Of a stretch of 42,618 bases of DNA, positions 24,591 through 33,673 are shown in pieces (position 1 is the stretch's first letter; each line of letters begins with the position of its first letter). The DNA comes from Chitinophaga pinensis. GTDB lineage: Bacteria; Bacteroidota; Bacteroidia; Bacteroidales; GCA-2748055. The DNA lies in contig CAMAZH010000020.1 of NCBI GenBank assembly GCA_945863035.1, positions 1 through 42,618 of the forward strand, given 5' to 3'. The notes under the pieces were generated by a model that saw only the letters and a list, made by a program, of their open reading frames with translations, had not been told where the DNA came from and ran no database searches. The position numbers were made by a program, and so were the translations under genes.

Positions 24591-25226
24591 TCAGTTCTTA
24601 AAATGAATTAACCTTCCATTACTGACCATTTCCGTAAAGCCGAAATTCATCCTGATCCATTCAAACGTATCTTCCTGATAGAAAAACACATGGGTGAAGT
24701 CGTTTTTATAGTACCAGCTTGGGAAGTCAATGCTTTTGTTGTAAATATGGGTCATGCAATATAGGTTACCCGATGGTTTCAAAAGGTTTTTTAGCAATCC
24801 GAATTCTTTTCCGGGATTGTGAAAATGCTCGATTACCTCGCAACAAACGATGTAATCGTACGAATCGTTTAAAAGATCAGGGTAATTATGAAAAAAGGGG
24901 TCGTAAGTTTTACAATGATATCCGTTTTCATTACATATTTTCGATAGCACTGCCTCGTCACCTGACCCGAAATCCAAACCTGAGTGTTCAGGTTTTTGAT
25001 TTTTCAATACCGCGGTTATCACGGGGGAGACGAAATCTCTGTATCCCTTATCCTGTATGTCATTTTGGTGCAGTTCATATCTGGTTTTCTCCTTCCCGGG
25101 AGAAGGGCGATCCCCTTTCGGGCGGAAAATTCCACGGCATTGACTGCATATAAAAAATGATTGTTTGAAAAATGCCCGTCCTTGCGCCAGGCAAAGCGGG
25201 CATTGTTCAGTATCAGGATTTGGCAC
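24591..25226 (-). CDS. Class I SAM-dependent methyltransferase with zinc ribbon
   Basis: 211 residues. A small N-terminal zinc ribbon has CPLC (residues 9-12) and CSQC (27-30). The methyltransferase core begins at about 75, with SAM motif I LDFGSGDEAVL and the post-III block YDYIVCCEVIEHFHNPG. The layout matches small methyltransferases often annotated as type 11/12, acting on small molecules or nucleobases in the cytoplasm. The substrate is unknown. It lies 41 bases after the stop of the S9 peptidase gene and precedes the radical SAM gene, all on the minus strand. Confidence 0.82.
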   Translation of the reverse strand: MPNPDTEQCPLCLAQGRAFFKQSFFICSQCRGIFRPKGDRPSPGKEKTRYELHQNDIQDKGYRDFVSPVITAVLKNQKPEHSGLDFGSGDEAVLSKICNENGYHCKTYDPFFHNYPDLLNDSYDYIVCCEVIEHFHNPGKEFGLLKNLLKPSGNLYCMTHIYNKSIDFPSWYYKNDFTHVFFYQEDTFEWIRMNFGFTEMVSNGRLIHFKN

Positions 25227-25267
25227 CTTTGATAGTGTATTAACGTTGGCTCACAAACTGCTTCTTG

Positions 25268-27202
25268 TTAAAGGTCTTTTTTGTCTGTGCTTAGGAGATG
25301 TTCTGCTAGGAATTTCTCCATGGCATGGTAGAAGTCGTAACGGTTTTCTTCGTTATAGAAACCGTGACCTTCATTGTCTTTCACCATATATTCCACTTCA
25401 ACTCCTCTGTTTTTGAGGGCCTCCACCATTTGATTGCTCTCGTTTATATTAACCCTGGGATCGTTTGCTCCCTGGGCAACAAACAGAGGGGTTTTGATTT
25501 TGTCGACATGAAACACAGGTGAGGCTTCGCGCATCATCAGGCTGTCGGTAGAGGGATTTCCTACCATTTCATATAGCATTTCAAGATAGGTAGCCCAGTA
25601 GGGAGGGATTGTGTTCATGAAAGTAAAAAGGTTGGATACACCAACGTAATCAACAGCTGCGGCGTACATATCCGGAGTTAAAGTTACACCTGCAAGAGTT
25701 GCATATCCACCATAGCTGGCTCCATATATGGCGATTTTGGATTTGTCGGCTATACCTTTTTCGATGAGCCAGTTTACGCCATCGGTAATGTCGTCTTGCA
25801 TGGCTCTGCCCCATTGTTTAAACGACGCTTCCCAGAAGCTCCTTCCATAACCTGTTGATCCCCTGAAATTCATCTGGAACACTGCAAATCCCCTGTTGGC
25901 AAGAAACTGGACTTCGGGATTATATCCCCATTCGTCGCGTGCCCAAGGCCCCCCGTGCGGGTTTACAACCACAGGAAGGTTTTTCGCGTTTTCCATGGTG
26001 TAACCTTTTGGGAGTGTGAGGTATCCGTTAATGGTTAATCCGTCACGGCTTGTGTACTGTACCGGCAACTGGCTGGCCATTTCGTTTTCGTCGAGCCAGG
26101 GGCTGACATCCACAATTTTGCTGATGGCTTGGGTTTTGGTGTCGTACAGGTAATATGCGCCCAGAGATTTATCGCTGTAGGAGCGGATAATCAATAGATC
26201 CTCAGCTTTGTTCCTTGATGAAATTTCAAAGGATAAATCGCCTAGTTCATTTTTAAGCCGGGTAAATGTTTTTTCCAGGTCCTTATCGAAAAAGTGGCGC
26301 TCCCTTTTCCATGAGGTGAAGCGAGCGGTTGTAAGGATTTTTTTAACCCGGGAGTAATAAAGGCCGTCAACATCATAATCGGGATTCTCATATAATACCC
26401 TGATCTCCTTGCCTTCGCGGGGGTCGAACTCCACGATGGCTGCTTTATCGCGCCCCAGATTTGATGAAGCATAAATGTTTTGATTGTCGAACGTGAAAAA
26501 ATGAGGTGACATGGTTTCCTTGAAGCTGGTTGTCAGAACGGTTTTAAAAGGGTCTTTCTCTGTCTCACGGAAAAGAACGGAAGCATTAACCCCATCAACA
26601 ATCGCTACTGCCAACCGCAATTTACCGTCATGATCGGTGATCCACGACTGGATATTGCCCGGGTTCTCTGCCAGCATGGTGAGTTCACCAGTGTTGATAT
26701 TCAGGCGGTACGGATCAAAGACCTGAGGATTACGCTTGTTCATTTCAATAATAATGTAGTCTTCAATTTCGGGCAAAGGGTCGATAACACTGGTTCTGAC
26801 CTTATCGAAATCTGTAAGGCCACCTGGATTGCTACCGTCTATATTTACTCCGAAAAGTTTGAAATTCTCATCACCGCCCGAATCCTTAAGATAAAGAATA
26901 CGGTTGTCGTTTGCCCAAAAGTATCCACTGATATCGCGGATGGTGTCTTGTGTAAGCTGAACAAACGAATCGCTCCCTATCTCCTGAACGAAGATGTTCA
27001 TCCTGCGCATGTAAGGAGCCAGATAGGCATAATATCTCCCGTCGGGGGAAAGCTGGTAGCTTGATTTTTCAGGGTTTTTGAAGAAGTCTTCAACAGCATA
27101 TTGTTTTGCCGGAAGGATAAGTTCTTTGCTTTTGCAGGCATTGATCGACAGGAGGGCCGCAAAAACGGGAATCGTAATAAGGAATGCGAATTTTTTCTTC
27201 AT
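25268..27202 (-). CDS. S9-family prolyl oligopeptidase-like peptidase, lipoprotein
   Basis: 644 residues. The lipoprotein signal ends at lipobox INAC (Cys23), so it is probably periplasmic or membrane-anchored. A beta-propeller region (about 35-390, with the repeated YSPDGRxxAY-like phrase LSPDGRYYAYLAP near its start) precedes an alpha/beta-hydrolase domain. Catalytic residues are Ser496 (YGASYGGYA), Asp581 (GANDPRV) and His613 (DNEGHGF). HGGPWARDEWGYNP is the family oxyanion-loop motif. It cleaves peptides, probably after proline or hydrophobic residues, and adds to the peptide-scavenging set of this window. Confidence 0.93.
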   Translation of the reverse strand: MKKKFAFLITIPVFAALLSINACKSKELILPAKQYAVEDFFKNPEKSSYQLSPDGRYYAYLAPYMRRMNIFVQEIGSDSFVQLTQDTIRDISGYFWANDNRILYLKDSGGDENFKLFGVNIDGSNPGGLTDFDKVRTSVIDPLPEIEDYIIIEMNKRNPQVFDPYRLNINTGELTMLAENPGNIQSWITDHDGKLRLAVAIVDGVNASVLFRETEKDPFKTVLTTSFKETMSPHFFTFDNQNIYASSNLGRDKAAIVEFDPREGKEIRVLYENPDYDVDGLYYSRVKKILTTARFTSWKRERHFFDKDLEKTFTRLKNELGDLSFEISSRNKAEDLLIIRSYSDKSLGAYYLYDTKTQAISKIVDVSPWLDENEMASQLPVQYTSRDGLTINGYLTLPKGYTMENAKNLPVVVNPHGGPWARDEWGYNPEVQFLANRGFAVFQMNFRGSTGYGRSFWEASFKQWGRAMQDDITDGVNWLIEKGIADKSKIAIYGASYGGYATLAGVTLTPDMYAAAVDYVGVSNLFTFMNTIPPYWATYLEMLYEMVGNPSTDSLMMREASPVFHVDKIKTPLFVAQGANDPRVNINESNQMVEALKNRGVEVEYMVKDNEGHGFYNEENRYDFYHAMEKFLAEHLLSTDKKDL

Positions 27203-27282
27203 AAATTGACTTTTTTAATTTTTTAAGAGGGGAATACTTTCTGAGATTTGATTTTTGTTTTCAGATATTCTGTAATCCTATT

Positions 27283-27290
27283 CAAAGCTA
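27283..27290 (-). promoter_or_regulatory. Candidate -7 box (TAGCTTTG) of the S9 peptidase gene
   Basis: A perfect TAnnTTTG on the minus strand, about 80 bases before the start codon. A TTG occurs 14 bases upstream, closer than ideal. Confidence 0.4.
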
Positions 27291-27370
27291 CAAAAACTTT
27301 ATTGCAACTAAAAAAGGTTTTGATAGAGAAGAGAAAATTTGTATTTGGGATCAGAAAAGATTGGGAAATG

Positions 27371-27456
27371 TCAAAATGCAAAATGCAAATGGAAAATGTC
27401 AAAAATGAGGATATGCGACACATTTTGCATTTTGATATTTGCACTTTGCATTTTGA
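27371..27456. repeat. Large imperfect hairpin with about 36-base arms
   Basis: The left arm (27371-27407, TCAAAATGCAAAATGCAAAT...) and the complement of the right arm (27421-27456) match at roughly five positions in six, around a 13-base loop. Both arms are built from the word CAAAATG. It starts 17 bases after the recombinase stop codon, reading on that gene's strand. It could be a processive-transcript stop, a recombination site or a small non-autonomous element. It lacks a clear T-tract. Confidence 0.6.
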
Positions 27457-27472
27457 ATTATTTTTCACAACA

Positions 27473-28786
27473 TTAAGAAACTGTTTGCACCGATTTAAGC
27501 GGTTTATAGATTTCGGTTGTCCTGATGCTTTTATGTCCCATCAATTGCTGGATAGTTCTAATGTCTGTTCCTCTTTCAACAAGTTGTACAGCGAAGCTAT
27601 GCCGCAGTGTGGTTGCGCTTATCTTTTTTAGGATACCTGCTTTGGCAGCATACTTTTTTATCGCTTTCTGGATGCTTCTTTCCGAATACATTGTCCCACG
27701 GTATCCTTCGAACAGAAAGTTCTCCGGATGGTAAAAGCTCCGATAGATATCTATCTTTTGAATCAGGTCATCCGATAAGGGAATATTTCTGCCTGGCTTC
27801 TCATGGCTCCCCTTTATGAAAACAAGTTGCTTTTCATAATTCAAATCCTCCGGCTTAACAGAAACCGCTTCGCCAACCGTGATCCCGGTGGCGGTTATCA
27901 AGCTGATCAGCACGTTGTGTTTGATATTTGGGATCGACTGGATGATTCTCTCAACCTCCTGTATACTGAGAACCGGTGGCCGGGATCTGACCCTTTTGGG
28001 CCTGGGTATTTCAATATGCCCGAAAGGCTTGCCATTTTGAATTTTATTATATGCATTTATGGAATTTATAAGTTGATTCTGATATGAACCTGACAGGCTT
28101 TTGCCGATCGACATATCATCCACGTAATCGCGGATTTTTTCGCTGCTTACAGCCTGGCTTTCCTGAACCGTCGCGAGAAACCTCTTTACGTTGTAGGCGT
28201 ATTGGTGTATGGTTCGATGTTTATAATTCAATGATTTCAAAACGCTTTCGAATTTCTCCATATCTCCCCGGCTTGGGATGGAATTGTTTTCAGGGCATGA
28301 GGAATCAGCCGAATCGCTTACGACTTCGATGCGGTAGTTAGCTTTTTTCAGATAGGAGCTTAGCTGCTCATGGGCTCCCATCGAGTTTTCGACTTTCCAT
28401 GTCCTTGCGGGTTCTTCCATTGCTTTTCCGCCAAGGTTCAAAATCATGGAGGTAAGCTCTCGGTCGTATAGAAAACTCAATTTTATGGTGTTATCACTAT
28501 TATCCTGACTTACACTGATTTTCCTTTCCGAAGGCTCTTCGCAGACTTTGACAAGAGCCTCAGGATTACTGATGTCATAAAATTTTATTTCGGCAGGGAA
28601 AATCCTGTTCAGGTAGAAAATATGGTTTTGGATGTTGCAAAAATGCCAGGAATTCAGATGATTGCTCCATCTGCTATCCGGAAGTTTTCTTACAAGCCTG
28701 ACATAATTGGCATCCTCGAAATCGGTAATCAACTGAATTCTTATTTCGTGATTGTAAAGAATCTTTTGAGTCTTGACGATATGCAT
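27473..28786 (-). CDS. Tyrosine recombinase with HARP-like N-terminal repeats and altered active site
   Basis: 437 residues. Residues 1-165 hold two copies of a small module that resembles the HARP domain (LVRKLPDSRWSNHLNSWHF; later MEEPARTWKV after ELTSMILNLGG). A SAM-like core-binding domain (about 180-270) and the catalytic domain follow. In the catalytic domain, Arg395-His396 (LRHSFAVQL), His418 (LMGHKS) and Tyr427 (TTEIYKP) are present. Where the family has GLRVSE, this protein has GITVGE (Thr303 in place of the first catalytic Arg), and the HTLRH His is Thr392. It may be inactive or structural, or it may be strongly diverged. I judged the alignment by eye. Confidence 0.82.
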   Translation of the reverse strand: MHIVKTQKILYNHEIRIQLITDFEDANYVRLVRKLPDSRWSNHLNSWHFCNIQNHIFYLNRIFPAEIKFYDISNPEALVKVCEEPSERKISVSQDNSDNTIKLSFLYDRELTSMILNLGGKAMEEPARTWKVENSMGAHEQLSSYLKKANYRIEVVSDSADSSCPENNSIPSRGDMEKFESVLKSLNYKHRTIHQYAYNVKRFLATVQESQAVSSEKIRDYVDDMSIGKSLSGSYQNQLINSINAYNKIQNGKPFGHIEIPRPKRVRSRPPVLSIQEVERIIQSIPNIKHNVLISLITATGITVGEAVSVKPEDLNYEKQLVFIKGSHEKPGRNIPLSDDLIQKIDIYRSFYHPENFLFEGYRGTMYSERSIQKAIKKYAAKAGILKKISATTLRHSFAVQLVERGTDIRTIQQLMGHKSIRTTEIYKPLKSVQTVS

Positions 28787-28923
28787 GAGGTTTTATTCCT
28801 TAATGTCATGAGTTTTAAAATCTAGTTGTTTGAATTCGATAATTTTTGTTTTTTATAGAAAAAAAATTTTCCACGCATTAATATTTGGCGGTAAAATTAA
28901 ACTTCCTCTGCACTGTGGTAAGG

Positions 28924-28960
28924 ATTGCTTTTGCAATACTGTTTAAAAAACCTAGATTTG
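28924..28960 (+). promoter_or_regulatory. Promoter of the two-component operon, with overlapping inverted repeat
   Basis: TTTG (28930-28933), a 19-base spacer and TAGATTTG (28953-28960) form an almost ideal Bacteroidota promoter. The inverted repeat ATTGC-TTTT-GCAAT (28924-28937) covers the -33 element and could be an operator. Confidence 0.65.
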
Positions 28961-28976
28961 ATGTAAATTTCCTCCC

Positions 28977-29924
28977 ATGTATACCATTATTGCCCTGGTA
29001 ATTTCTATTACCCTGCAACTGATAGCCGCAATTGTTGCTATAAGCCTGACAAAATTAACCCGGTACAACATTTCATGGGTTATGATTTCCATTGCTTTGA
29101 TATTTCTGGCAATACGGCGGATAATTGAATTGATACCCTTCCTTTACAACAAGTTTTATGAAGACATCCTGATTATTGATCAGTGGATCGGTATTATTAC
29201 CTCGGTGCTTATTGCAATCGGGATACTGCTGGTAAAAAAGATATTCAACCAGATCAAGGAAGCCGACAGGATAAGGAAGCATTCGGAGAAAAGAATTTTG
29301 AATGCGATTATAAAAACCGAAGAAAGGGAGCGCCTTCGGTTTGCCAAAGATTTGCATGATGGCCTGGGCCCGATAATGTCAACTATAAAGATGTCGGTTT
29401 CCGCTTTATCGAAGAGGGATCTTGATACCCATGGGAATGCGGTTCTTGCAAACCTGATGGATGTTATTAATCAAGGAGTGGATGAAATCAAGGAGATTTC
29501 AAACAACCTTAGTCCACAAATACTTAACGATTTTGGATTATCGAGTGCGCTCTCCGGTTTTATTAGCAAAATCAGCAAAACAGGTGTGATTAATATGCAG
29601 TTCACAACCAATTTAAAGGATGAGCGATTCAGTTCAACCGTTGAATGCGTGCTATACCGTGCCGCATGTGAACTGATAAATAACACACTTAAGCATGCAA
29701 AAGCTTCAAACATAAACCTCGTGCTTAACCATGTGGATAATATGCTTTTGATGTCATATTCCGACGACGGCATTGGTTTTGAGTATGAGGACTTGAATAC
29801 CGAGAGTTCCGGAATGGGATACTACAATATCCGGTCGCGGCTCAGTTCCAGCAACGGCCACATGGATATTGACACGGCTATTGGCAAAGGATTCAAGGCT
29901 AACATCTATCTAAAACTCAACTAG
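28977..29924 (+). CDS. Sensor histidine kinase (NarX/DegS-type HisKA_3)
   Basis: 315 residues. Three membrane helices at about 4-24, 32-55 and 66-88 have only short loops between them, so the sensing part lies in or near the membrane. A helical linker leads to the HisKA_3 box with phospho-acceptor His127 (AKDLHDGLGP). The ATP-binding lid has the N box (ELINNTLKHAKA), the G1 box (SDDGIGFE) and the G2 box (GMGYYNIRSR). It autophosphorylates and should pass phosphate to the response regulator that starts 3 bases after its stop. No ligand-binding domain is seen. Its position suggests control of the Hdr-like operon downstream; this is inferred. Confidence 0.92.
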   Translation: MYTIIALVISITLQLIAAIVAISLTKLTRYNISWVMISIALIFLAIRRIIELIPFLYNKFYEDILIIDQWIGIITSVLIAIGILLVKKIFNQIKEADRIRKHSEKRILNAIIKTEERERLRFAKDLHDGLGPIMSTIKMSVSALSKRDLDTHGNAVLANLMDVINQGVDEIKEISNNLSPQILNDFGLSSALSGFISKISKTGVINMQFTTNLKDERFSSTVECVLYRAACELINNTLKHAKASNINLVLNHVDNMLLMSYSDDGIGFEYEDLNTESSGMGYYNIRSRLSSSNGHMDIDTAIGKGFKANIYLKLN

Positions 29925-29927
29925 AAA

Positions 29928-30572
29928 ATGGAAAAACTTTGTATTTGCATTGTGGATGACCACTCATTATTCAGAAAGGGGCTGAAGCTTTTATTGTCAG
30001 CATTTCCTCAAATAGCTGATATCAAGGAGTTTTCAAACGGTAAGGACTTTGTCGATTCTCTACCCGGTTATAAGCCCGATATTGTGCTAATGGATATTGA
30101 AATGCCTGTTATGAACGGCATCGACGCTACCCGTGTGGCACTTAAAATACATCCCGATTTGAAGATTATCACCATTTCCCTGTTCGGGGAAGAGGATTAT
30201 TATTTTAAAATGATCGATTCCGGAGTGAAGGGATTTATTCTGAAAAATTCCGATATTGATGAGGTAATCAAGGCTATTACAAGTGTTTCCCAAGGAAATA
30301 ACTATTTCTCCCAGGAAATCCTTTATAATGTGGTCAGGAACATCAGGGATGTAAGAAAAACCGAAGCCCTTCAATTTCAGCTGTCCTTCCGTGAAAAGCA
30401 GATTCTGGAATTGATTTGTAAAGGCCTTTCCAATCAGGAAATTTCAATCGAGCTTAGTATCAGTAAGCGCACAGTAGATAAACACCGCTCAAATATACTT
30501 GGCAAAACAGAAACAAAGAACACGGCAAGTCTTGTAATGTTTGCAGTTGAGCATAAGCTGGTTGACTTGTAG
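29928..30572 (+). CDS. LuxR/NarL-family response regulator
   Basis: 214 residues. The receiver domain (1-120) has Asp10/Asp11, the phospho-acceptor Asp56 (IVLMDIEMPVMNG) and Lys105 (FILKNSD). The usual switch Thr is Ser86 (TISLF). The C-terminal helix-turn-helix (about 150-208) reads LSFREKQILELICKGLSNQE and then SKRTVDKHRSNI, classic for LuxR/GerE. It is the partner of the kinase just upstream. Its targets may include the adjacent operon, whose upstream region carries the inverted repeat AAATAC-N5-GTATTT (30678-30694). Confidence 0.94.
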   Translation: MEKLCICIVDDHSLFRKGLKLLLSAFPQIADIKEFSNGKDFVDSLPGYKPDIVLMDIEMPVMNGIDATRVALKIHPDLKIITISLFGEEDYYFKMIDSGVKGFILKNSDIDEVIKAITSVSQGNNYFSQEILYNVVRNIRDVRKTEALQFQLSFREKQILELICKGLSNQEISIELSISKRTVDKHRSNILGKTETKNTASLVMFAVEHKLVDL

Positions 30573-30677
30573 GCCCATTTATAACCGCTATTTGCTTGTC
30601 GTAAACCATTGTTATTCTCTCCTGTAATTAAATGATTTTTGTCTGGTAAGTATAAATGCTTAGCTTGGAATAAGTGT

Positions 30678-30694
30678 AAATACCAGCAGTATTT
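30678..30694 (+). promoter_or_regulatory. Candidate operator upstream of the Hdr-like operon
   Basis: AAATAC-CAGCA-GTATTT is a perfect 6-base inverted repeat. It lies about 70 bases before a near-consensus -7 box (TAACTTTA, 30747-30754) and 80 bases before the operon's first start. The site could bind the adjacent response regulator. I have only one example. Confidence 0.3.
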
Positions 30695-30773
30695 CCACCT
30701 ATTTTTTTTACAACTAAAGACTGTTTCTTTAATGCGCTGCCGGAAGTAACTTTATGTTTTATTTCCAGACAAA

Positions 30774-31490
30774 TTGAAAAACTATTTTCAAAGATTAAAA
30801 TCGGACATTCGTTTTGAGGAGGGACTCCGGGCCTGCATCAATTGCGGTACCTGCACAGCTATTTGTCCTGCTGCCTCATTCTATGACTACGACCCGAAAA
30901 AAATAGCAACCCAGGTTCAGTCAGCCAATGATGAAGTTATTGAGGCTTTGCTCAAGAGCGATACGATATGGTATTGCGGTGAGTGCATGTCGTGCAAAAC
31001 CCGTTGCCCCAGAGGCAATACCCCTGGCTTGATAATCATGGCACTAAGGCAGCTTTCCATTGAAACGGGTTTTTTTGTGGAATCGGAAAAAGGCAGGCAG
31101 GTACTTGCCCTGAAAAGAATTCTAGGTGGCAGTATCCTCAATCGTGGTTACTGTGTTCATATATCAACCATGAATCATGCATTGCACCCGGAGCAAGGGC
31201 CTGTTTGGGGCTGGATAAGGGACAATGCAAAGGGCCTGTACAACAGACTCGGCGGGAATTTTGAAGAAGAAGGACCTGGGGCCCTGCGAAAAATTGCCGA
31301 TGAGGATTTAAAAGAACTTGAAAGCATTTTTGAAGTTACCCAGGCACTTAGCCGATTCGAATCGATAGAGAAGTTCTCAGCGGCTAAAGCCAAATCCATG
31401 GGATACAATCTTACCGAGAAAGCCGACGACCCCTATTTCCAAATGGTTTATACCGCAAACTCGGGAAAACATAAAAAAAGCCGGTTATGA
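30774..31490 (+). CDS. HdrC-like iron-sulfur protein (C1 subunit)
   Basis: 238 residues. Two [4Fe-4S] motifs: Cys21/24/27/31 (CINCGTCTAICP) and Cys68/71/74/78 (CGECMSCKTRCP). Then come RGNTPGLIIMALRQLS and a long C-terminal region (HPEQGPVWGWI, GPGALRKI). Such a region is found in the C1 subunit of sulfur-oxidation-type (sHdr) complexes and their relatives, but not in small methanogen HdrC. The only in-frame start compatible with the N-terminus is TTG at 30774, an unusual choice. It relays electrons between flavin and CCG sites. It overlaps the next gene by 4 bases (ATGA), so the two are translationally coupled. Confidence 0.85.
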   Translation: MKNYFQRLKSDIRFEEGLRACINCGTCTAICPAASFYDYDPKKIATQVQSANDEVIEALLKSDTIWYCGECMSCKTRCPRGNTPGLIIMALRQLSIETGFFVESEKGRQVLALKRILGGSILNRGYCVHISTMNHALHPEQGPVWGWIRDNAKGLYNRLGGNFEEEGPGALRKIADEDLKELESIFEVTQALSRFESIEKFSAAKAKSMGYNLTEKADDPYFQMVYTANSGKHKKSRL

Positions 31491-32557
31491 TAAGCGAAGG
31501 CAAAAAAACGCTGTGGAATGATTACCAGAAAGAAATTGCTGATGACAACTATTTCTATGCCCGGAGTTGTATACGGCAAAACTTTTTTCCCGGCGCGGAG
31601 AAAACCTTTCTTAAGATCCTTAAGGAAGAGCTTAAAAAGGATGTTTATGATGATCCCCGACACACCACATGTACAGGGATAGCCTACCATTCTGATGTGG
31701 TTTCGCTTGAAACAACCATGACCGTTGTAGCAAGGCAATTTGCCCTTATGACCGAGCGAGGGTATAGAAATTTTGTGCCATCCTGTATTACCTCCTTCGG
31801 GATTTATACCGAAATAATGGAATTGTGGGAACACCATCCGGAGATTGAAGACAAGATCAGACACTTGCTGTTCAAAGCCACAGGGCGGGAGTTTAAGGTT
31901 CCGGCCAATCTGGCTCATTCGAGTGATATTATTTACAAATACCGCAACGAGATAGCGGGGATGTCGAAGTTCAAGCTTATCAACAAAAACACCGGAGCTC
32001 CGCTTCGTGTGGTAGAGCATATCGGTTGTCATTACGCCCGTATGTTCCCGCACAAAGGCATTGGCGGAGCTGAGTATCCGTGCGTTCTGTCAGGCCTTGC
32101 CGAAACATTCGGGGCAGAGGTGATTGACTATCCGGAAAGAAGAGCGTGCTGCGGTTTTGGATTCAGACAATATGTGATCCAGGCAAATCGCGGATACAGC
32201 ATCTCCTGCTCCAAAAGGAAATTCGAATCCATGGCTCCCTACAAACCGGACCTTATTATCACCAATTGCCCGGGCTGCCCTTATTTCCTGGACTCTTGGC
32301 AGTACGTCATCAGCGAGATGGAGGGCAAGACGTATGGCCAAAAGGGCCAGGGCATTCCAGTTCTTACTTTTGAAGAGCTTTCAGGACTTATGATGGGATA
32401 CAACCCTTGGGATATCGGGCTACAGATGCACCAGATTCCGGTGGAGCCTCTTCTTGATAAAATCGGAGTTGAATACCAACAGGATGACAAATACTGCGAT
32501 GCTCAGGGAAGGACTTTTGGCAAACCTGTAATCCCTGAAATGATAAAAATATGTTGA
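31487..32557 (+). CDS. HdrB-like protein with CCG domain (B1 subunit)
   Basis: 356 residues. The C-terminal CCG cysteine motif, ligand of the noncubane [4Fe-4S] cluster of heterodisulfide reductase, is intact: Cys181 (EHIGCHYA), Cys221-Cys222-Gly (RRACCGFGF) and Cys261/Cys264 (TNCPGCPYF). The N-terminal half holds only a reduced set (Cys28, Cys62, Cys100), with TCTGI where a CCG would be. The extended C-terminus (about 300-356) has no motif known to me. In sHdr or Hdr complexes this subunit handles thiol/disulfide chemistry. Here the substrate is unknown. It begins inside the stop of the C1 gene. Confidence 0.84.
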   Translation: MISEGKKTLWNDYQKEIADDNYFYARSCIRQNFFPGAEKTFLKILKEELKKDVYDDPRHTTCTGIAYHSDVVSLETTMTVVARQFALMTERGYRNFVPSCITSFGIYTEIMELWEHHPEIEDKIRHLLFKATGREFKVPANLAHSSDIIYKYRNEIAGMSKFKLINKNTGAPLRVVEHIGCHYARMFPHKGIGGAEYPCVLSGLAETFGAEVIDYPERRACCGFGFRQYVIQANRGYSISCSKRKFESMAPYKPDLIITNCPGCPYFLDSWQYVISEMEGKTYGQKGQGIPVLTFEELSGLMMGYNPWDIGLQMHQIPVEPLLDKIGVEYQQDDKYCDAQGRTFGKPVIPEMIKIC

Positions 32558-32615
32558 TTAGGTTTTGGCCATTGTCAAGGTTCGCCGCCGGACTGATTTT
32601 ATTTAAGAGCAAGGT

Positions 32616-33668
32616 ATGAGAGCGCTAAAAAAAGAAGTTGTGATTATAGGGGGAGGACCCGCCGGACTTGAAGCTGCCGACAGTCTCAATAAGCTTGGCC
32701 ATGCCGTAACCATTTTGGAAAAAGAGGAGAGGCCAGGGGGCAAACTTTCGAATTGGCACAAGCTTTTCCCGGATAATGTTTCAGCTGACGGAATCCTGAA
32801 GCAGATGATCCAAAAAATTTCAGGAGATATTCATCTCATCACAAATGCAAAAATCAGGAAGATTAGTCATGAAGGGAAAAAATACAGCGTTTGGTTCAAT
32901 GAAGGGCAATGTATTCAGGCCGAGGCAGTGCTGGTAGCAGTGGGTTTTGACTTGTTCAATGCAAGTTTAAAGGAGGAATACGGTTATGGGATTTACGATA
33001 ATGTTATTACTTCAGCCGAGCTCGAATCTATGTTTGTTAATCAGAAAAGTCTGGTAACAGCTACAGGAAAAACCCCGGGCCGGGTTGCGTTTATTCATTG
33101 TGTTGGTTCCCGTGACGAGAAAGCAGGGTTCAGACATTGCTCGTCAATGTGTTGCGTTACAGGTGTTAAACAGGCGATTGAAATAAAGAAGAGGCTTCCG
33201 GGAACGGATGTGATGATGTTTTATATGGATTTGAGAATGCATGGGCGTTTTTATGAGGATCTATATCTGGAGGCTCAGGAAAAACACCATATTCAGTTTA
33301 TCCGAGGCAGGCTGTCCGAATCATCTGAAAACCCCGACAGCAGTCTGCTTTTGAAAGCCGATGACACACTTGCGGGAAGTCCGATAAAAGTCAGGGCCGA
33401 TATGATGGTTTTGCTTCTGGGATTTGTTCCAACCGATTTTCATAAGAAAATGGGGGAGGAGTTTGGCGTCGAGATTGGCTCGGATGGCTTCTTTTCTCCC
33501 TGCGATTCGCATCTCGACACAAACTCGGCAAAAACAACCGGGATTTTTGTTGCCGGAGCATGTACCGGTGCTAAAAGCCTGGAATACACCCTCGCCGATG
33601 CCCGAAGCGCCTCCCTTAAAATACACGAGTTTTTGCTGCGCTCGCCATCTTCGAATATCCTAAATTAA
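32616..33668 (+). CDS. HdrA-like FAD oxidoreductase (A subunit, short form)
   Basis: 350 residues, about half the size of methanogen HdrA and close to the short HdrA of sHdr clusters. It has the FAD dinucleotide motif [12 protein letters not shown] (residues 10-21), the HdrA-type [10 protein letters not shown] followed by [14 protein letters not shown] (Cys-rich, probable cluster ligands), and a second FAD-contact block [17 protein letters not shown]. There are no ferredoxin inserts at either end; the separate 109-residue protein next door could supply these clusters. It is likely the flavin hub between NAD(P)H, a carrier protein or the quinone side and the B subunits. Confidence 0.85.
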   Translation: MRALKKEVVIIGGGPAGLEAADSLNKLGHAVTILEKEERPGGKLSNWHKLFPDNVSADGILKQMIQKISGDIHLITNAKIRKISHEGKKYSVWFNEGQCIQAEAVLVAVGFDLFNASLKEEYGYGIYDNVITSAELESMFVNQKSLVTATGKTPGRVAFIHCVGSRDEKAGFRHCSSMCCVTGVKQAIEIKKRLPGTDVMMFYMDLRMHGRFYEDLYLEAQEKHHIQFIRGRLSESSENPDSSLLLKADDTLAGSPIKVRADMMVLLLGFVPTDFHKKMGEEFGVEIGSDGFFSPCDSHLDTNSAKTTGIFVAGACTGAKSLEYTLADARSASLKIHEFLLRSPSSNILN

Positions 33669-33673
33669 AAGAA

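Noticed and set aside
27371-27456. Integron attC site and gene cassette array
   Set aside because: There is only one hairpin, no cassette series and no R-box/L-box core sites. The adjacent recombinase lacks key residues.
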